Below, piece by piece: positions 39,655 through 51,131 of a stretch of DNA of 64,000 nucleotides. The notes below the pieces were generated by a model that had not been told where the DNA came from, did no database searches, and saw only the letters and a program-made list of their open reading frames with translations. A program made the position numbers and the translations under genes. The DNA comes from Halopseudomonas litoralis (GTDB taxonomy: Bacteria > Pseudomonadota > Gammaproteobacteria > Pseudomonadales > Pseudomonadaceae). The DNA is taken from assembly GCF_900105005.1 (NCBI RefSeq), contig NZ_LT629748.1, positions 3,038,001 to 3,102,000 of the forward strand, in the 5' to 3' direction. How positions within the stretch are numbered: position 1 is the stretch's first letter; each line of letters starts with the position of its first letter.

Positions 39655-41049
39655 ATGAGCCAAGATCAGACTACCAACCAATCCTGGGGTGGCCGTTTCA
39701 GCGAACCGGTAGACGCTTTCGTCGCCCGCTTCACCGCCTCGGTCGATTTTGACAAGCGCCTGTACAAACATGACATTCAGGGCTCCATCGCCCACGCCAC
39801 CATGCTGGCCAAGGTCGGCGTACTGAGCGACGTCGAACGCGACAGCATCATCGACGGCCTGCGTGCTATCCAGGGCGAGATCGAAGCCGGTCAGTTCGAT
39901 TGGCAGGTAGATCTGGAAGATGTGCACATGAACATCGAAGCGCGCCTGACCGCTCGCATCGGCATCACCGGCAAAAAGCTGCACACCGGCCGCTCGCGTA
40001 ACGATCAGGTAGCGACCGACATCCGTCTGTGGCTGCGTGAAGAAATCGACATCATCGTCGCTGAGCTGGAGCGTCTGCAGCAGGGTCTGCTGGCCCAGGC
40101 CGAGCAACATGCCGCCGTGATCATGCCTGGCTTCACTCACCTGCAGACTGCGCAGCCGGTGACCTTCGGCCACCACCTGCTGGCCTGGTTCGAGATGCTC
40201 TGCCGTGACCGCGAGCGCCTGCTCGACTGCCGCAAGCGTGTCAACCGCATGCCATTGGGCAGCGCTGCGCTGGCCGGCACCACCTACCCCATCGACCGCC
40301 AGCTGACCTGCGAGCTGCTGGGCTTTGATGCGGTTTCCGGCAATTCGCTGGACGGCGTGTCCGACCGTGATTTCGCTATCGAATTCTGCTCTGCCGCCGC
40401 GCTGGCAATGATGCACATGTCGCGCTTCTCCGAGGAACTGGTGCTGTGGACCAGCGCCCAGTTCAACTTCATCGAACTGCCCGACCGATTCTGCACCGGT
40501 TCATCCATCATGCCGCAGAAGAAGAATCCCGACGTGCCTGAGCTGGTACGTGGCAAGTCCGGCCGGGTCTACGGTCACCTGATGGGCCTGCTGACCCTGA
40601 TGAAGAGCCAACCGCTGGCCTATAACAAGGACAATCAGGAAGACAAGGAACCGCTGTTCGACGCCGCCGACACCCTGCGCGACTGCCTGCGCGCCTTTGC
40701 CGATATGATCCCCGCGATCAAGCCTCGCAAGGACGTGATGCGCGAAGCCGCACTGCGCGGTTTCTCCACTGCCACCGACCTGGCCGACTACCTGGTACGC
40801 AAGGGACTACCGTTCCGCGATTGCCACGAGATCGTTGGTCATGCGGTCAAATATGGCGTGGACAGCGGCAAGGATCTGGCCGAGATGAGCCTGGACGAGC
40901 TGCGTCGCTTCAGCGACCAGATTGAGCAGGACGTGTTCGATGTCTTGACGCTGGAAGGCTCGGTAAACGCCCGCGACCATATCGGCGGTACTGCCCCAGC
41001 GCAGGTACTGGCTGCAGTGCAACGTGGCCGCGAGCTGCTGAACAGCTGA
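39655..41049 (+). CDS. argH: Argininosuccinate lyase
   Basis: The last step of arginine synthesis, cleaving argininosuccinate to arginine and fumarate. The 464-aa protein has [33 protein letters not shown], the [17 protein letters not shown] region and the family signature loop [20 protein letters not shown] with the catalytic serine. ATG 39655 gives the family start. It is divergent from algZ, and its stop overlaps the next small gene by one base. Confidence 0.97.
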   Translation: MSQDQTTNQSWGGRFSEPVDAFVARFTASVDFDKRLYKHDIQGSIAHATMLAKVGVLSDVERDSIIDGLRAIQGEIEAGQFDWQVDLEDVHMNIEARLTARIGITGKKLHTGRSRNDQVATDIRLWLREEIDIIVAELERLQQGLLAQAEQHAAVIMPGFTHLQTAQPVTFGHHLLAWFEMLCRDRERLLDCRKRVNRMPLGSAALAGTTYPIDRQLTCELLGFDAVSGNSLDGVSDRDFAIEFCSAAALAMMHMSRFSEELVLWTSAQFNFIELPDRFCTGSSIMPQKKNPDVPELVRGKSGRVYGHLMGLLTLMKSQPLAYNKDNQEDKEPLFDAADTLRDCLRAFADMIPAIKPRKDVMREAALRGFSTATDLADYLVRKGLPFRDCHEIVGHAVKYGVDSGKDLAEMSLDELRRFSDQIEQDVFDVLTLEGSVNARDHIGGTAPAQVLAAVQRGRELLNS

Positions 41050-41261
41050 TGACCAAGCAGAGCACACCCGGCGACCGTCCTCGTTATCGGATCAGTGCCG
41101 ACCGCCAGTCGGCATACCGCCGTGTGCGCTATGTGGAAAGCAGTCATCCCGATGATGGCCAATGCACTCTCTGCCAGCTGGACAAGCTGGCAGAGCGCGA
41201 GCAGATCGAACAACAAGACCCCACGGCAAACTCTGCCGACCAGAAACCCACCGACAGGTAG
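41049..41261 (+). CDS. Small hypothetical protein coupled to argH
   Basis: A 70-aa frame whose ATG overlaps the argH TGA (TGATG), a coupling arrangement that argues for real translation. It is basic at the start (GDRPRYRISADRQSAYRRVR) and has a single CxxC (CTLCQLDKLAEREQIEQQ), then a polar tail. It is too short for a confident family. It may be a small metal- or nucleic-acid-binding protein, or simply a chance extension. Confidence 0.45.
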   Translation: MTKQSTPGDRPRYRISADRQSAYRRVRYVESSHPDDGQCTLCQLDKLAEREQIEQQDPTANSADQKPTDR

Positions 41262-41298
41262 CAGATTTTTCTTATGAGAGAGTCAGCAGATACCCCTT

Positions 41299-42648
41299 TC
41301 AGAGCGGTGCGCTGACCGACAACACGAAATTGCCAGCACCTTCGTTGCCGAAGGTATTGTTGATCAGCTGATATTCACCCGCTTCCAGATAGAGCTCAAG
41401 CTGGGCATTGGTGCCTCCTGCACTATCATCATCCAGCTCTTCCAGCCCCTGTCCCTGCAGGCCAAGCGTTGCATCAAAGTTGGACGAGCGCAGGGTAATG
41501 CGATAGCGCCCGGCTTGTTCGACCTGCAAGGCAACGACAGTCGGCTGCCCTTCGGCCAGGCGTCCCACACGGGTTTCGCCCGGAGCTATACGATCACCGA
41601 GCTGCGCCACTTCGATCAGTTCCGTACGCAGGGTGAAAACTCCTTCTCCGTTACCGTGCTGCGCGGCATTGATTCGATAGCCGCCCGGCTCGACCAGCAC
41701 ACTCAGCAACGCGTCAAGGCCACCGCCGCTATCGTCGTCACGCGCACTGATACCCGCTCCAGTCAGCTCCAGCAGACTATCGATATCATCGGACTGCATG
41801 TTGACCTGCAGCAAGCCGGACTGCTCGACAAGCAGCCGGTAGGTCTGCGGTTGTCCGGTCAGCATACCGGTGGTTTCTTCACCCAGTTTCAGCGAGTCAC
41901 CATCGCCGAGGGTCACCCCTTCAGGCATTTCCCAGCGCTTGAAGCTCAGGCTGTAGATCCCCTCGTCGCCGGTATCGATGCCGCCGACCGTCAACTGATA
42001 GCTCCCCTCCGGCAACATCGTCAAGACTCGCGAGTCGGTTCCGCCAGCACCGTCGTCATCGGTTCGGTTAAGGTCCTTGCCACGCAGTTTCAGTACGGTA
42101 TCGAACTCCGTTGAGCGCATCACCAGTTCGTACAGGCCCTTCTCTGCAATCTGCAGCCTGTATTGGTTGCCATTATTCGCACTGCGGGCCTGCAGTTGTC
42201 CCAGGATCTCGGCACCCAGCTCCAACGCACCCTCGCTGGTGAGTTCGTCAGAAGTCAGCTCGACACGAAAAGGTCCGAAATCACGATCACTTTTCCCACT
42301 GACCGCAAGATGGTAAACACCGTCCTTTTCCGGCTGTAGAAACAAGGTCTCGTTACGCGGGCCGCTGATCAGTTCACCCTGCTCCGACAACAGCAACAGT
42401 ACTGGCTGATTCAGTGCACCACTGGTTTCCACCCGATAGACACTGCCGCCCTGAAGTTGCAGCTCGAAACTCTGACTACGGGAGCCATCGTTCAGGTTGA
42501 TCTCGCTCTGGCTGGACAGTTCGCCAGTCAAGGTCGCAGGCATCTCGCTTACGACCGGGGCAACTGCCGCTGTCGGCTCCTTACAGCCAGACAGCAGAAT
42601 CGCAAGGCTCGCCAGTGGCAGGGCAACAGCACGGAGTGCAAACGGCAT
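41299..42648 (-). CDS. Lipoprotein with repeated PPC (pre-peptidase C-terminal) domains
   Basis: A 449-aa secreted lipoprotein. The signal peptide ends in a lipobox LLSGC (Cys22). The rest is four beta-sandwich repeats of the PPC type. Each has a YRLxxxxxGLYxLxxRSxxFDxxL-like pattern, for example NQYRLQIAEKGLYELVMRST, RYRITLRSSNFDATLGLQGQ and the acidic DDDSGGGLDALLSV / DDDSAGGTNAQLEL loops. PPC domains usually accompany secreted peptidases, but no peptidase domain is attached. It is possibly a surface or carbohydrate-binding lipoprotein. It stands alone. Confidence 0.8.
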   Translation of the reverse strand: MPFALRAVALPLASLAILLSGCKEPTAAVAPVVSEMPATLTGELSSQSEINLNDGSRSQSFELQLQGGSVYRVETSGALNQPVLLLLSEQGELISGPRNETLFLQPEKDGVYHLAVSGKSDRDFGPFRVELTSDELTSEGALELGAEILGQLQARSANNGNQYRLQIAEKGLYELVMRSTEFDTVLKLRGKDLNRTDDDGAGGTDSRVLTMLPEGSYQLTVGGIDTGDEGIYSLSFKRWEMPEGVTLGDGDSLKLGEETTGMLTGQPQTYRLLVEQSGLLQVNMQSDDIDSLLELTGAGISARDDDSGGGLDALLSVLVEPGGYRINAAQHGNGEGVFTLRTELIEVAQLGDRIAPGETRVGRLAEGQPTVVALQVEQAGRYRITLRSSNFDATLGLQGQGLEELDDDSAGGTNAQLELYLEAGEYQLINNTFGNEGAGNFVLSVSAPL

Positions 42649-42759
42649 GGGGCATCCTTATCTTAAGTTCGATTTAACGAAAAACTCCCGACTTTCAAGG
42701 GAATGCCGAGCGAAGAGTCAGAACTATAAAGGTATTTCAGTGGATGGGCAGCGGAATAT

Positions 42760-43857
42760 TCAGCTAACGGGCTGCTGCTGAGTAATGCAGTGAATATTGC
42801 CGCCCCCAAGGAGTATTTCCCGTCCAGGCACCATCACCACCCGGCGATCGGGAAACAGGGACTCCAGAATGGCTTGCGCTGGTGCATCCTGCGGGTCATC
42901 GAATGACGGAGCGATGATGCCGCCATTGACGATCAGAAAGTTTACGTAGGAACCGGCCAGTCGGATCGACGGATCGCGCGGCTGGCTGCCGACCACTCGG
43001 TCAATGCCGGCACACTCTTGCGCCGTGGCATGAATGGGTCCGGGTATCGGCATCCGATGCACAGTCAGCTCCCGGCCCTGCGCGTCCCGGCTGCCCTCCA
43101 ATACCCGCAGCGCCGCCTGGCAGCGGGCATGATTGGGGTCGGTCACGTCATCGGTCCAGGCCAGCAGCACTTCGCCGGGACGGACAAAACAGCAGAAGTT
43201 GTCAACATGGCCGTCGGTTTCATCGTTGTATAACCCCTCCGGCAGCCAGATGACCCGCTCGATTCCCAGATAATCCATCAGCATCCGCTCAACCTCATGG
43301 CGTTGCAGGTGCGGGTTGCGATTGGTGTTGAGCAGGCATTCCTCTGTGGTGATCAGAGTGCCCTCGCCGTCCACATGGATAGCGCCACCTTCCAGCACGA
43401 AGCCGTCGGTGCGGTAGCGCGGGCAGCGCTCCAGGCCGAGAATCTTGTCCGCCACCTGATCGTCCCGGTTCCATGGCCAGTACAAGCCGCCATCGAAACC
43501 GCCCCAGGCATTGAATACCCAATCGACACCACGCACGCCGCCCTGGCCATTGGTGACGAAGGTCGGTCCGGTGTCACGCACCCAGGCATCATCGCTGCTG
43601 ATTTCCACCACGCGAATCGCCGGATGATCCAGTTGCAGGCTGGCATTGGCGTATTGCGCGGCAGATACGCCGACAGTGACCGGCTCGAAGCCGGCAATCG
43701 CCCGCGCCACCTCGGCAAAGGCGGCCTGGGCCGGTTTGGCGCCGAGACGCCAGTTGTCCGGGCGTTCCGGCCAGACCATCCAGGTCTGGCTGTGCGGCGC
43801 CCATTCGGCGGGCATGGCGTAACCGTCGGCGCGGGGCGTGCTGTGCAAGGTGTACAT
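42760..43857 (-). CDS. aguA: Agmatine deiminase
   Basis: Converts agmatine to N-carbamoylputrescine and ammonia. The 365-aa protein begins with the family pattern [20 protein letters not shown]. It contains [13 protein letters not shown] and [15 protein letters not shown], and ends with the catalytic cysteine motif [13 protein letters not shown]. It lies 3 bp after aguB on the same strand; no aguR repressor gene is present next to it. The product feeds AguB and then the putrescine pathway encoded from 49.7 kb. Confidence 0.96.
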   Translation of the reverse strand: MYTLHSTPRADGYAMPAEWAPHSQTWMVWPERPDNWRLGAKPAQAAFAEVARAIAGFEPVTVGVSAAQYANASLQLDHPAIRVVEISSDDAWVRDTGPTFVTNGQGGVRGVDWVFNAWGGFDGGLYWPWNRDDQVADKILGLERCPRYRTDGFVLEGGAIHVDGEGTLITTEECLLNTNRNPHLQRHEVERMLMDYLGIERVIWLPEGLYNDETDGHVDNFCCFVRPGEVLLAWTDDVTDPNHARCQAALRVLEGSRDAQGRELTVHRMPIPGPIHATAQECAGIDRVVGSQPRDPSIRLAGSYVNFLIVNGGIIAPSFDDPQDAPAQAILESLFPDRRVVMVPGREILLGGGNIHCITQQQPVS

Positions 43858-43860
43858 GAA

Positions 43861-44739
43861 TCAGGACTCCAGCGAACCATCCAGGGTTTTCAGCGGACCG
43901 TACAGATTGGGCCGGCGGTCACGGAACACACCCCAGGCAGCGCGAATGTGCTCCAGCTCATCCAGATCGAACTGTTGCACCAGCACGGTTTCGTCCCGGT
44001 CATTGGCTTCCTGCACCTTGTCGCCGAACTGGTTGGCGATAAAGGAAGCGCCATAGAAGGTGATGTCGTAGCCATCCTGCTCTTCCAGCCCGACCCGGTT
44101 ACTGGCCACCAACGGCATCAGGTTAGCCCCGGCATGACCCTGTTGCACACGCTGCCAATGGTCCTTCGAGGTAATGGAGGAGTCATGTGGCTCGCTGCCA
44201 ATGGCGGTGGGATAGAACAGGACCTCCGCACCCTGCAGCGCCATGACCCGGGCACTTTCCGGAAACCATTGATCCCAACAGATGCCCACGCCGATGGTAG
44301 CGAAACGGGTCTTCCAGACCTTGAAGCCGGTGTCGCCCGGGTTGAAATAATATTTCTCGTGGTAGCCGGGTCCATCCGGGATATGGCTCTTGCGGTACAC
44401 ACCCAGATTGCGCCCGTCGGCATCAATGATAGCGATACTGTTGAAACGCGCACGGCCACTCAGCTCGAAAAAGCTGATCGGCAGCACCACCTCCAACTCC
44501 TTGGCCAGTCTACTGAAATGGGCAATGGCCGGGTTGTCTTCGACTGAGGTGGCCAGCTGCAGGTATTCGGGGTTGGGCTTCTGACAGAAGTACGGCGTCT
44601 CGAACAGCTCCTGAATCAGAATGATCTGCGCGCCCTGGGCAGCAGCCTGACGCACCAGTTGTTCAGCTTTGGCAATGTTGGCCTGCCGATCCCAGCTGCA
44701 ACTCATTTGGGTGGCAGCGACGGTAACGAGGCGGGGCAT
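43861..44739 (-). CDS. aguB: N-carbamoylputrescine amidase
   Basis: Hydrolyses N-carbamoylputrescine to putrescine, CO2 and ammonia. This 292-aa nitrilase-superfamily enzyme has the catalytic Glu in ILIQELFETPYFCQ, Lys in YRKSHIPDGPGYHEKYYF and Cys in VGICWDQWFPESAR. It is the upstream gene of the aguBA pair. The start MPRLVTVAATQMSCSWD at 44739 is standard. Confidence 0.96.
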   Translation of the reverse strand: MPRLVTVAATQMSCSWDRQANIAKAEQLVRQAAAQGAQIILIQELFETPYFCQKPNPEYLQLATSVEDNPAIAHFSRLAKELEVVLPISFFELSGRARFNSIAIIDADGRNLGVYRKSHIPDGPGYHEKYYFNPGDTGFKVWKTRFATIGVGICWDQWFPESARVMALQGAEVLFYPTAIGSEPHDSSITSKDHWQRVQQGHAGANLMPLVASNRVGLEEQDGYDITFYGASFIANQFGDKVQEANDRDETVLVQQFDLDELEHIRAAWGVFRDRRPNLYGPLKTLDGSLES

Positions 44740-44862
44740 ACGGATTCTCCGGCAAAGTGGTCATGGGCTACAGCATAACCCATGACCACGCTGGCGGCAG
44801 AAATGCTCTTGCAGGCACACCAGACTGCCGGCACATACGTGACGGCAACTCAGCTCACTCGG

Positions 44863-46868
44863 TTACGGGAACGCATCATTTAACCCGGTTTCCACCATCG
44901 GCTGCTGGGTAATACGCAGGTAGGTGTCATTCTCCGAGGTGTAGGCAGGCCACTCCAGACCCTCGATCGACGGGTTGCCGGTGCGGGCAAAGTTGGTCCA
45001 CATGGCGCGCATACTGTCGGTTACCGACACATCATTCGGATTCCAACCCGGATGGTTCATAGCAAAGCCCTGCGGCGTCGGGGTATCGCCTCCCACCGGA
45101 TCTTCAAGGCCGGTCAGCCCCAGCAAATAGTGCGACAGGAAGCTGCCGGGATAATCGAATACGTACACCAGTTCCGCGCCGTGATAGGCCAGCGAGCCTT
45201 GGCTGGACCAGTTGTCCGGCAGGTGATCGAATACGTAGACGAAGGCGTCCGCCTCGCTATTGTCGGCCATCCAGGGCATGTACCACTTGAGGCCGTCAAT
45301 CAACGCGGGGGTGTCACCTTCGTTGGCCCCGGCCATCACCGGCACATCATTGTGCCGCCCGGCTTCGAAGCTGTCGCGGATGCCGTCGAGCATATAGACG
45401 CCATCCACGTTGGGGGAAAAGGCCCGGCCGGAGCCGTCAGCAGCAGCTACCAATTGCGGCCAGGGGATAGCCCGCAATGCTGCGGCCACGTCGTCGGCAT
45501 CCTGCACACCCAGCGCCTCGGCTACGGCAATGCCATCGGCCTCTTCTGCTGCCAACAGGTTCTCGACCGGCATCAGCACATCATCCGGACCGGCCATGCC
45601 GCTCTGCACTATGGCTTTGTGGAACAGGCCGCTGGCCATGGGGGAATTGATCAGCGACAACACCTTGCCGCCCCCGCCGGACTCACCAAAGATGGTTACG
45701 TTATCCGGGTCGCCACCAAACCCTTCGATATTGTCCCGCACCCATTTCAGCGCAGCGACCAGATCAAGCTGGCCATAGTTGCCCGAGGTGTTGTCCGGCG
45801 ATTCGGCGGTCAGCGCTGGGTGCGCCATGTAGCCCAGCGGCCCGAGGCGGTGGTTGACCGTGACCACGACCACGCCCTCCTCGGGCAGCGACGTATTGTT
45901 AAAGGCCTTGGTGTTACCGGTGAGGATGGCAAAACCACCGCCATGGAACCAGACCATCACCGGCAGTTTCTCGCCATCAAAGCCATCCGGTACGGTGACG
46001 TTCAGGTACAGGCTGTCCTCGCTCATGCCGCCTTCGCCGAAGGCCACACATAGGCGGGATTCTGCGCGGATTGATCGGCCCAGCCAGTGGCCCAGCGCAC
46101 GCCTTCCCAGGCGTCGGGCTTGGCTGGTGGTTTGAAGCGCAGCTCACCCACCGGTGGCTTGGCGTAAGGCACGCCGTACCAGGCCCAACTGCCATCCTCA
46201 TGTTGGAAGCCCGACAGCCTGCCGAACTCGGTATCGATGACTTTCTGTGGTGCCAGTGCTCGGGCCAGATGCTCCTGCGCATCGGCTTCGGCCACCACCG
46301 TTCGCGGTCCGGGGAAGCTATCGGTGAAGACCGGCGGCTCGGCGTTGTTCAGATCATCCAGCAGGTCCGCCAACGAAGCGCTGAAGGCGGCGTAATCCAT
46401 GTCGAACGTCAGGCGGTCGGCGTAAACTGAGACCAACTCGGCAATATCCGGCGTGAGGGTAATGCCGTTGCTGGTATTGCCATCCTGGTCGAGGGTCTGC
46501 AGCAGCACGGCAATATTGGTCACGGCGTCGTTGGTATGGTCCTCCGCGCCGCTGACCAGATCCAGCGGTGTAAGCAGTTCCGCGCCCTCGGCTTCGCCGA
46601 GGCGGAGGTCACCGAGGTGGAAGATAACGGTTTCACCGGAGCGGTATTGGAAGCTGCCCTGCTCGTCCGTCGTGCCGTCCTGGCTGTCGGTTTGATAGCG
46701 CAGGCCGGCAACCGGGCTGTCAACGAAGGTACCGGTTTGCGTGGCGGGGCCCTTGCTGCTACTGCCACCACCGCCATCGAAACAGCCGGCCAGCGACACA
46801 GCAAAGGTACATAACATGGGAATTGTCGTCAGGCGTTTGGGCCAACGAGAAAGAGGGGTTCGCTTCAT
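44863..46868 (-). pseudogene. Secreted type B carboxylesterase, broken by a frameshift
   Basis: Two overlapping frames encode one protein. The 5' frame (start 46868) has a lipoprotein signal (SLAGCFDGGGG), a beta-rich N-terminal domain, then the esterase start LSGFQHEDGSWAWYGVPYAK, and stops at 46023. The 3' frame carries SEDSLYLNVTVPDGFDG, the oxyanion HGGGF, the nucleophile GESGGGG, the acid in GANEGDTPAL and the His in AYHGAELVYVF. At 46043-46048 the minus strand reads GTGTGG; removing one GT joins the frames as NPAYVAFGEGGMSEDSLYLN, about 640 aa. It is therefore a recent 2-nt duplication, a sequencing error, or rarely a switchable tract. A perfect GCCTTC-GGC-GAAGGC hairpin lies at the site. 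Confidence 0.8.
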
Positions 46869-47005
46869 GATCTGCCTCATTGTTGTTGTAATAAGCGGGC
46901 CGGGGAAATTCCCAGCTCTACAACTCATAGACAACAATGCCATTCGGATCAAGCTTGATACGTTATTCGGTATAGCCTCAACAGGCGAGACCATCTTGCC
47001 TCTGT

Positions 47006-47875
47006 CTATGTCTGGCTGAAAAGCGAGTCCTGACGGTAGAAGTCGGCCAGATGCCCATACACCTTCGGCCATGCAGCTTGCAACGATTCAGGCTGCTCAA
47101 AAAAGGTCTCCGACAGCACAGCAAAGAACTCCGCCGGGTCTTCCAGCGCGTATTCATCCACCGGGAGCGGTTCGTCGTTATCGGCGCGGCGCGCCAGGTC
47201 ATTCCAGGCCGCGCGCATATCCCGCTGCCAGGCTGCCGCATCCATGCCCGCATGCAGAGGCGGGGCGCCATTGGCGCTGGCCTCGCGCATATCCAGCGTG
47301 TGCGCCAGTTCGTGAATCACCACGTTGTAGCCGTCGCCCTGCCCCGAATGCCCGACATCTTCCAGCGACAGCACCACCGGCCCGCGCTCCCAGGCTTCAC
47401 CGCTGCGCTCACAGCTTTCCTGATGCACAACGCCAAACTCATCTTCCCAGCTGTGTTCGGCAACGAAGGGGCCATCGTAGAGAATCAGCGTCTGCCAGCG
47501 GTCGTACCATTCCAGCCCCAACTCGAGCACCGGCACCACCGCCATGCCGGCGATGCGCAAACGCAACCGGTCATCCAGCTGCGCACCATTGACCGCCACC
47601 AGATGTTTGCGCAGCAGCAATCGCAGCGCCAGCTCGTGGATATGGCGCTGTTGCTCCGGCGGGTAACGCTGGTATACCGCCCAGTCGCCCAGCGCCTGTT
47701 GCCACTGATCAGCTGTGACCGTCAGCCGACGCAGTTGACGCTCTTCCCGCCAATGGCGCAGGCGCTGCCACCAACCTGGGGCCGGTCGCTGGATAGAAGC
47801 TGCTTTGGAAATGGCTGTGCTCCTGTCGGGGTTACGGTTGCCTGAATCATTGCACGATGACCTCGGGTTTATCAT
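47006..47875 (-). CDS. mtfA: MtfA-type zinc-dependent peptidase
   Basis: A soluble gluzincin-like protein. The zinc motif is [12 protein letters not shown], with further conserved blocks [33 protein letters not shown] and the third-ligand region [20 protein letters not shown]. coli MtfA (about 265 aa) interacts with the glucose repressor Mlc and cleaves peptides. The start is uncertain: ATG 47875 gives 289 aa but overlaps the end of the sulP gene by 29 bp. No other ATG or GTG lies before the domain, although an ATT with AGGAG upstream occurs near 47813. Confidence 0.82.
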   Translation of the reverse strand: MINPRSSCNDSGNRNPDRSTAISKAASIQRPAPGWWQRLRHWREERQLRRLTVTADQWQQALGDWAVYQRYPPEQQRHIHELALRLLLRKHLVAVNGAQLDDRLRLRIAGMAVVPVLELGLEWYDRWQTLILYDGPFVAEHSWEDEFGVVHQESCERSGEAWERGPVVLSLEDVGHSGQGDGYNVVIHELAHTLDMREASANGAPPLHAGMDAAAWQRDMRAAWNDLARRADNDEPLPVDEYALEDPAEFFAVLSETFFEQPESLQAAWPKVYGHLADFYRQDSLFSQT

Positions 47876-49322
47876 GAACACCGAAGCGATCGACGATAGT
47901 GCTGCTGGCTTCGTTGAGGCCCAGCACCTCCACTTCAACGCCTTCACAGCGGAACTTGATGACCACTTTGTCCAGAGCCGCTACGGCGGTAATATCCCAG
48001 AAATGGGCACGGTTCAGGTCAATGGTTACCTTGCTCAGCGCTTCCTTGAAGTCAAAGTCAGCAACGAATTTGTCAGCTGAACTGAAGAATACCTGACCGA
48101 TGACTTCGTAGGTACGATGGCCCGCTGCGTCGTCCAGCGAGGAGCTGATATCCATATGATGGCCGACCTTGTTGGCGAAGAACATCGCAGCCAGCAGTAC
48201 GCCTGCCAGAACACCAAAGGCCAGGTTGTGGGTGAAAACAACGACGGCCACCGTGACCAGCATCACGAGGTTGGTGGATAGCGGATATTTTTTGAGATTG
48301 CGCAGCGATTCCCAGCGGAAGGTGCCGATCGACACCATGATCATCACCGCCACCAGCGCAGCCATGGGGATCTGACTGACCCAGTCGCTGAGAAAGACCA
48401 CCATCAACAGCAGCACGACGCCGGCCACGAGACACGACAAACGCGTACGCCCACCGGATTTCACGTTGATAACCGATTGCCCGATCATGGCACAGCCGGC
48501 CATGCCGCCCATCAGGCCCGAGGCGATATTGGCTATGCCTTGGCCCTTGCACTCGCGATTTTTGTTGCTGGGCGTGTCAGTCATCTCGTCGACAATGGTC
48601 GCAGTCATCATTGACTCCAGAAGGCCGACCACGGACAGCGCTGCTGCGTAGGGAAAGATAATTGTCAGGGTTTCGAAGGTCAGCGGTACGTCAGGCCACA
48701 GGAAGACCGGCAATGTATCCGGCAACTGACCCATGTCGCCGACAGTACGGATATCCAGGCCGAGGTAGAGAGCGATACCGGTCAGAACCAGGATGCACAC
48801 CAGCGGCGATGGGATGAGCCTGCCTATCCGGGGCACATAGGGAAACAGATAGATGATGCCAAGGCCCGCAGCTGTCATGGCGTAGACGTGCCAGGTGACA
48901 TTGGTCAGCTCGGGCAGTTGAGCCATGAAGATCAGAATCGCCAGCGCGTTGACGAAGCCGGTCACCACCGAGCGCGAGACGAAGCGCATCAGTGAGCCGA
49001 GCTGCAGGAAGCCCGCAATGATCTGCAGCACACCGCATAGCAAGGTAGCCGCCAGCAGATACTCAAGGCCGTGATTCTTGACCAGCGTCGCCATCAGCAG
49101 TGCCATGGCGCCGGTTGCAGCGGAAATCATTCCCGGACGGCCGCCGGCAAAGGCAATCACCACCGCGATACAGAAGGAGGCGTAAAGCCCGACCTTGGGA
49201 TCCACACCTGCGATGATGGAAAAGGCAATTGCCTCGGGAATCAGGGCCAGGGCAACCACAATGCCAGCGAGCAGATCGCCGCGAATGTTAGAGAACCAGG
49301 TTTGTTTCAACGAGTGGAGCAT
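47847..49322 (-). CDS. SulP family anion transporter
   Basis: A 491-aa inner-membrane transporter with about 11-12 transmembrane segments and a short C-terminal STAS domain (about residues 425-490, [20 protein letters not shown]). The SulP signature regions [27 protein letters not shown] and [12 protein letters not shown] are present. SulP proteins carry sulfate, bicarbonate or other anions; the substrate cannot be decided here, and no carbonic anhydrase or sulfur gene is adjacent. ATG 49322 starts [20 protein letters not shown]. The 360 bp upstream contain only a hairpin near 49625 (CCGGTCGCC/GGCGGTGACCGG) and presumably its promoter. Confidence 0.88.
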   Translation of the reverse strand: MLHSLKQTWFSNIRGDLLAGIVVALALIPEAIAFSIIAGVDPKVGLYASFCIAVVIAFAGGRPGMISAATGAMALLMATLVKNHGLEYLLAATLLCGVLQIIAGFLQLGSLMRFVSRSVVTGFVNALAILIFMAQLPELTNVTWHVYAMTAAGLGIIYLFPYVPRIGRLIPSPLVCILVLTGIALYLGLDIRTVGDMGQLPDTLPVFLWPDVPLTFETLTIIFPYAAALSVVGLLESMMTATIVDEMTDTPSNKNRECKGQGIANIASGLMGGMAGCAMIGQSVINVKSGGRTRLSCLVAGVVLLLMVVFLSDWVSQIPMAALVAVMIMVSIGTFRWESLRNLKKYPLSTNLVMLVTVAVVVFTHNLAFGVLAGVLLAAMFFANKVGHHMDISSSLDDAAGHRTYEVIGQVFFSSADKFVADFDFKEALSKVTIDLNRAHFWDITAVAALDKVVIKFRCEGVEVEVLGLNEASSTIVDRFGVHDKPEVIVQ

Positions 49323-49682
49323 CAGAATTTCCAAGCAATGGATCGCGCAGCACAGCAGGGCGGAGGTCCTGTGCAGCTGTCGATTCGAGATCAAGTTATC
49401 GGGTGTAAAGTGCTGTGGCAGGTGGCAGACCGAATACACAGCAAAGCCTGACCGCTGGCGAAGCAAGCGATCACGGATAATGCGAGGGGGCACAGCACTA
49501 TGGCGGCGTAGGCTGCCCGGTCATGTTTTGCAGAGTCAGCATCGGAGCCTTATCAAGATATTGGTAACTCAAACAGCGCGCCAGTCTACAGGGCCAAAGC
49601 TGTTTCGGCGAGTCCCGCAGCCCGGTCGCCGTACCAGGCGGTGACCGGGGGCACCTTTATCGCGTCGTCATCTGCATCGCAC

Positions 49683-51131
49683 CTATACAGTATGCAGGTA
49701 CCACATGTACTCAAGATCCGAGATGGTCTTCTCGAACTCTTCCATCTCGCTTTCCTTGCACAGCACGAAGACGTCCAGGTACTCCTCACCGATGTATTCC
49801 TTCATCACCTCGGAGCTTTCCAGTTCGCGCAGGGCATCGCGCAGGTTGGTCGGCAATGATGCTTCGTGCTGTTCGTAGGCGTTGCCCTCGGTCATGGCCG
49901 GCGGCTCGATGCGCTTGCTGATGCCGTAATGAATGGCTGACAGCAGTGCCGCCATCAACAGATAGGGGTTGGCGTCGGCGCCGCCGAGGCGGTGTTCAAT
50001 ACGCATGGCTTCCGCCTCACCACCCGGCACCCGTACCGCCACCGTGCGGTTGTCGATGCCCCAGGTCGGCGCACAGGGCACGAAGAAACTCGGACTGAAG
50101 CGTCGGTAGGAGTTGACGTTGGGACACAGGAAGGCCATGTACTGCGGCAGGGTTTCCAGCAGACCGCCGATGGCCCAGCGCAACAGGTCAGGCAGGTTGC
50201 CATCGGCATCCGGGGCAAATATATTCTGCCCATCACGCTCAAGGCTGATGTGCACGTGCATGCCATTGCCCGCCTGATCGTGATAGGGCTTGGCCATGAA
50301 GGTGGTATCCATCTCGTGGTCGTAGGCCACACTCTTGATCACCCGCTTGAGCAGCACGCTGTAATCACAGGCTTTGACCGGGCAATTGACGTGATGGAGG
50401 TTGACTTCGAACTGGCCGGGGGCCGATTCGGCGACGATGGCGTCAGCGGGGATGCCCTGCTCGTGGGCAGCTTCGATGACGTCCTCGAGAAACTCCGCGT
50501 ATTCGTCCAGATCGTCCATGGAATAGACCTGCACCGAATTCGGCCGTTTGCCGGACATGGGTGAACGCGGCGGCTGCGGTCGGCCAGTAATGTTCTCCTG
50601 ATCGATCAGATAGAACTCCAGCTCGAACGCCGATACCGGTTTCAGGCCCAGATCAGTGAAGCGCTCGACCACCTGCTGCAGTACGTAGCGGGGGTCGGCA
50701 AAGAAAGGCGTCTTGCGGTCCAGTTCGTACATGGTCATCAACAGCTGACCGATGGGACGCTTCTGCCAGGGTTCGATACACAATGTGCCGGGAATGGGCA
50801 GGCAGATACGGTCGGCATCGCCGATTTCCAGACCCAGGCCGGTTTCCTCGACGGTGGTGCCCTGGATATTCAATGCAAATACCGACGCCGGCAGCGCAAT
50901 ACCGCGATCAAAGGCGCGAATCAATGCCGAACGATCAATGCGCTTGCCGCGGACGATGCCGTTCATGTCGGCAATCAACAGGTCGATGAAGTGAACATCG
51001 GGATGCTCGGCAAGAAAGGTCTCGGCTTCCTGCATGTCAACGGGAAGCGTGTCGGCTGGATCAAGGTCTAGGATACTGGCGGGCTCGGTACCGATTGCCG
51101 TGTCATCGGCTGGGGAGTGCATGTTCGTCAC
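49683..51131 (-). CDS. Gamma-glutamylputrescine synthetase-like (glutamine synthetase family)
   Basis: A 482-aa glutamine synthetase homologue of the PuuA/PauA type, which ligates glutamate to putrescine or other polyamines. ATP- and metal-site motifs are visible: SAFELEFYLI, AESAPGQFEVNLHH, GNGMHVHISL, NVNSYRR and NRTVAVRVPGG. The N-terminal 40 residues are an acidic extension. The tyrosine adenylylation segment of GlnA is absent. It is divergent from a second paralogue at 51457 and corresponds in position to spuI of P. aeruginosa. The 325-bp intergenic region is AT-rich and must hold both promoters; I see no clear operator. Confidence 0.9.
   Translation of the reverse strand: MTNMHSPADDTAIGTEPASILDLDPADTLPVDMQEAETFLAEHPDVHFIDLLIADMNGIVRGKRIDRSALIRAFDRGIALPASVFALNIQGTTVEETGLGLEIGDADRICLPIPGTLCIEPWQKRPIGQLLMTMYELDRKTPFFADPRYVLQQVVERFTDLGLKPVSAFELEFYLIDQENITGRPQPPRSPMSGKRPNSVQVYSMDDLDEYAEFLEDVIEAAHEQGIPADAIVAESAPGQFEVNLHHVNCPVKACDYSVLLKRVIKSVAYDHEMDTTFMAKPYHDQAGNGMHVHISLERDGQNIFAPDADGNLPDLLRWAIGGLLETLPQYMAFLCPNVNSYRRFSPSFFVPCAPTWGIDNRTVAVRVPGGEAEAMRIEHRLGGADANPYLLMAALLSAIHYGISKRIEPPAMTEGNAYEQHEASLPTNLRDALRELESSEVMKEYIGEEYLDVFVLCKESEMEEFEKTISDLEYMWYLHTV

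Noticed and set aside
46023..46047. Programmed ribosomal frameshift in the esterase
   Set aside because: There is no slippery heptamer, and the family is encoded in one frame elsewhere. A GT duplication is simpler.
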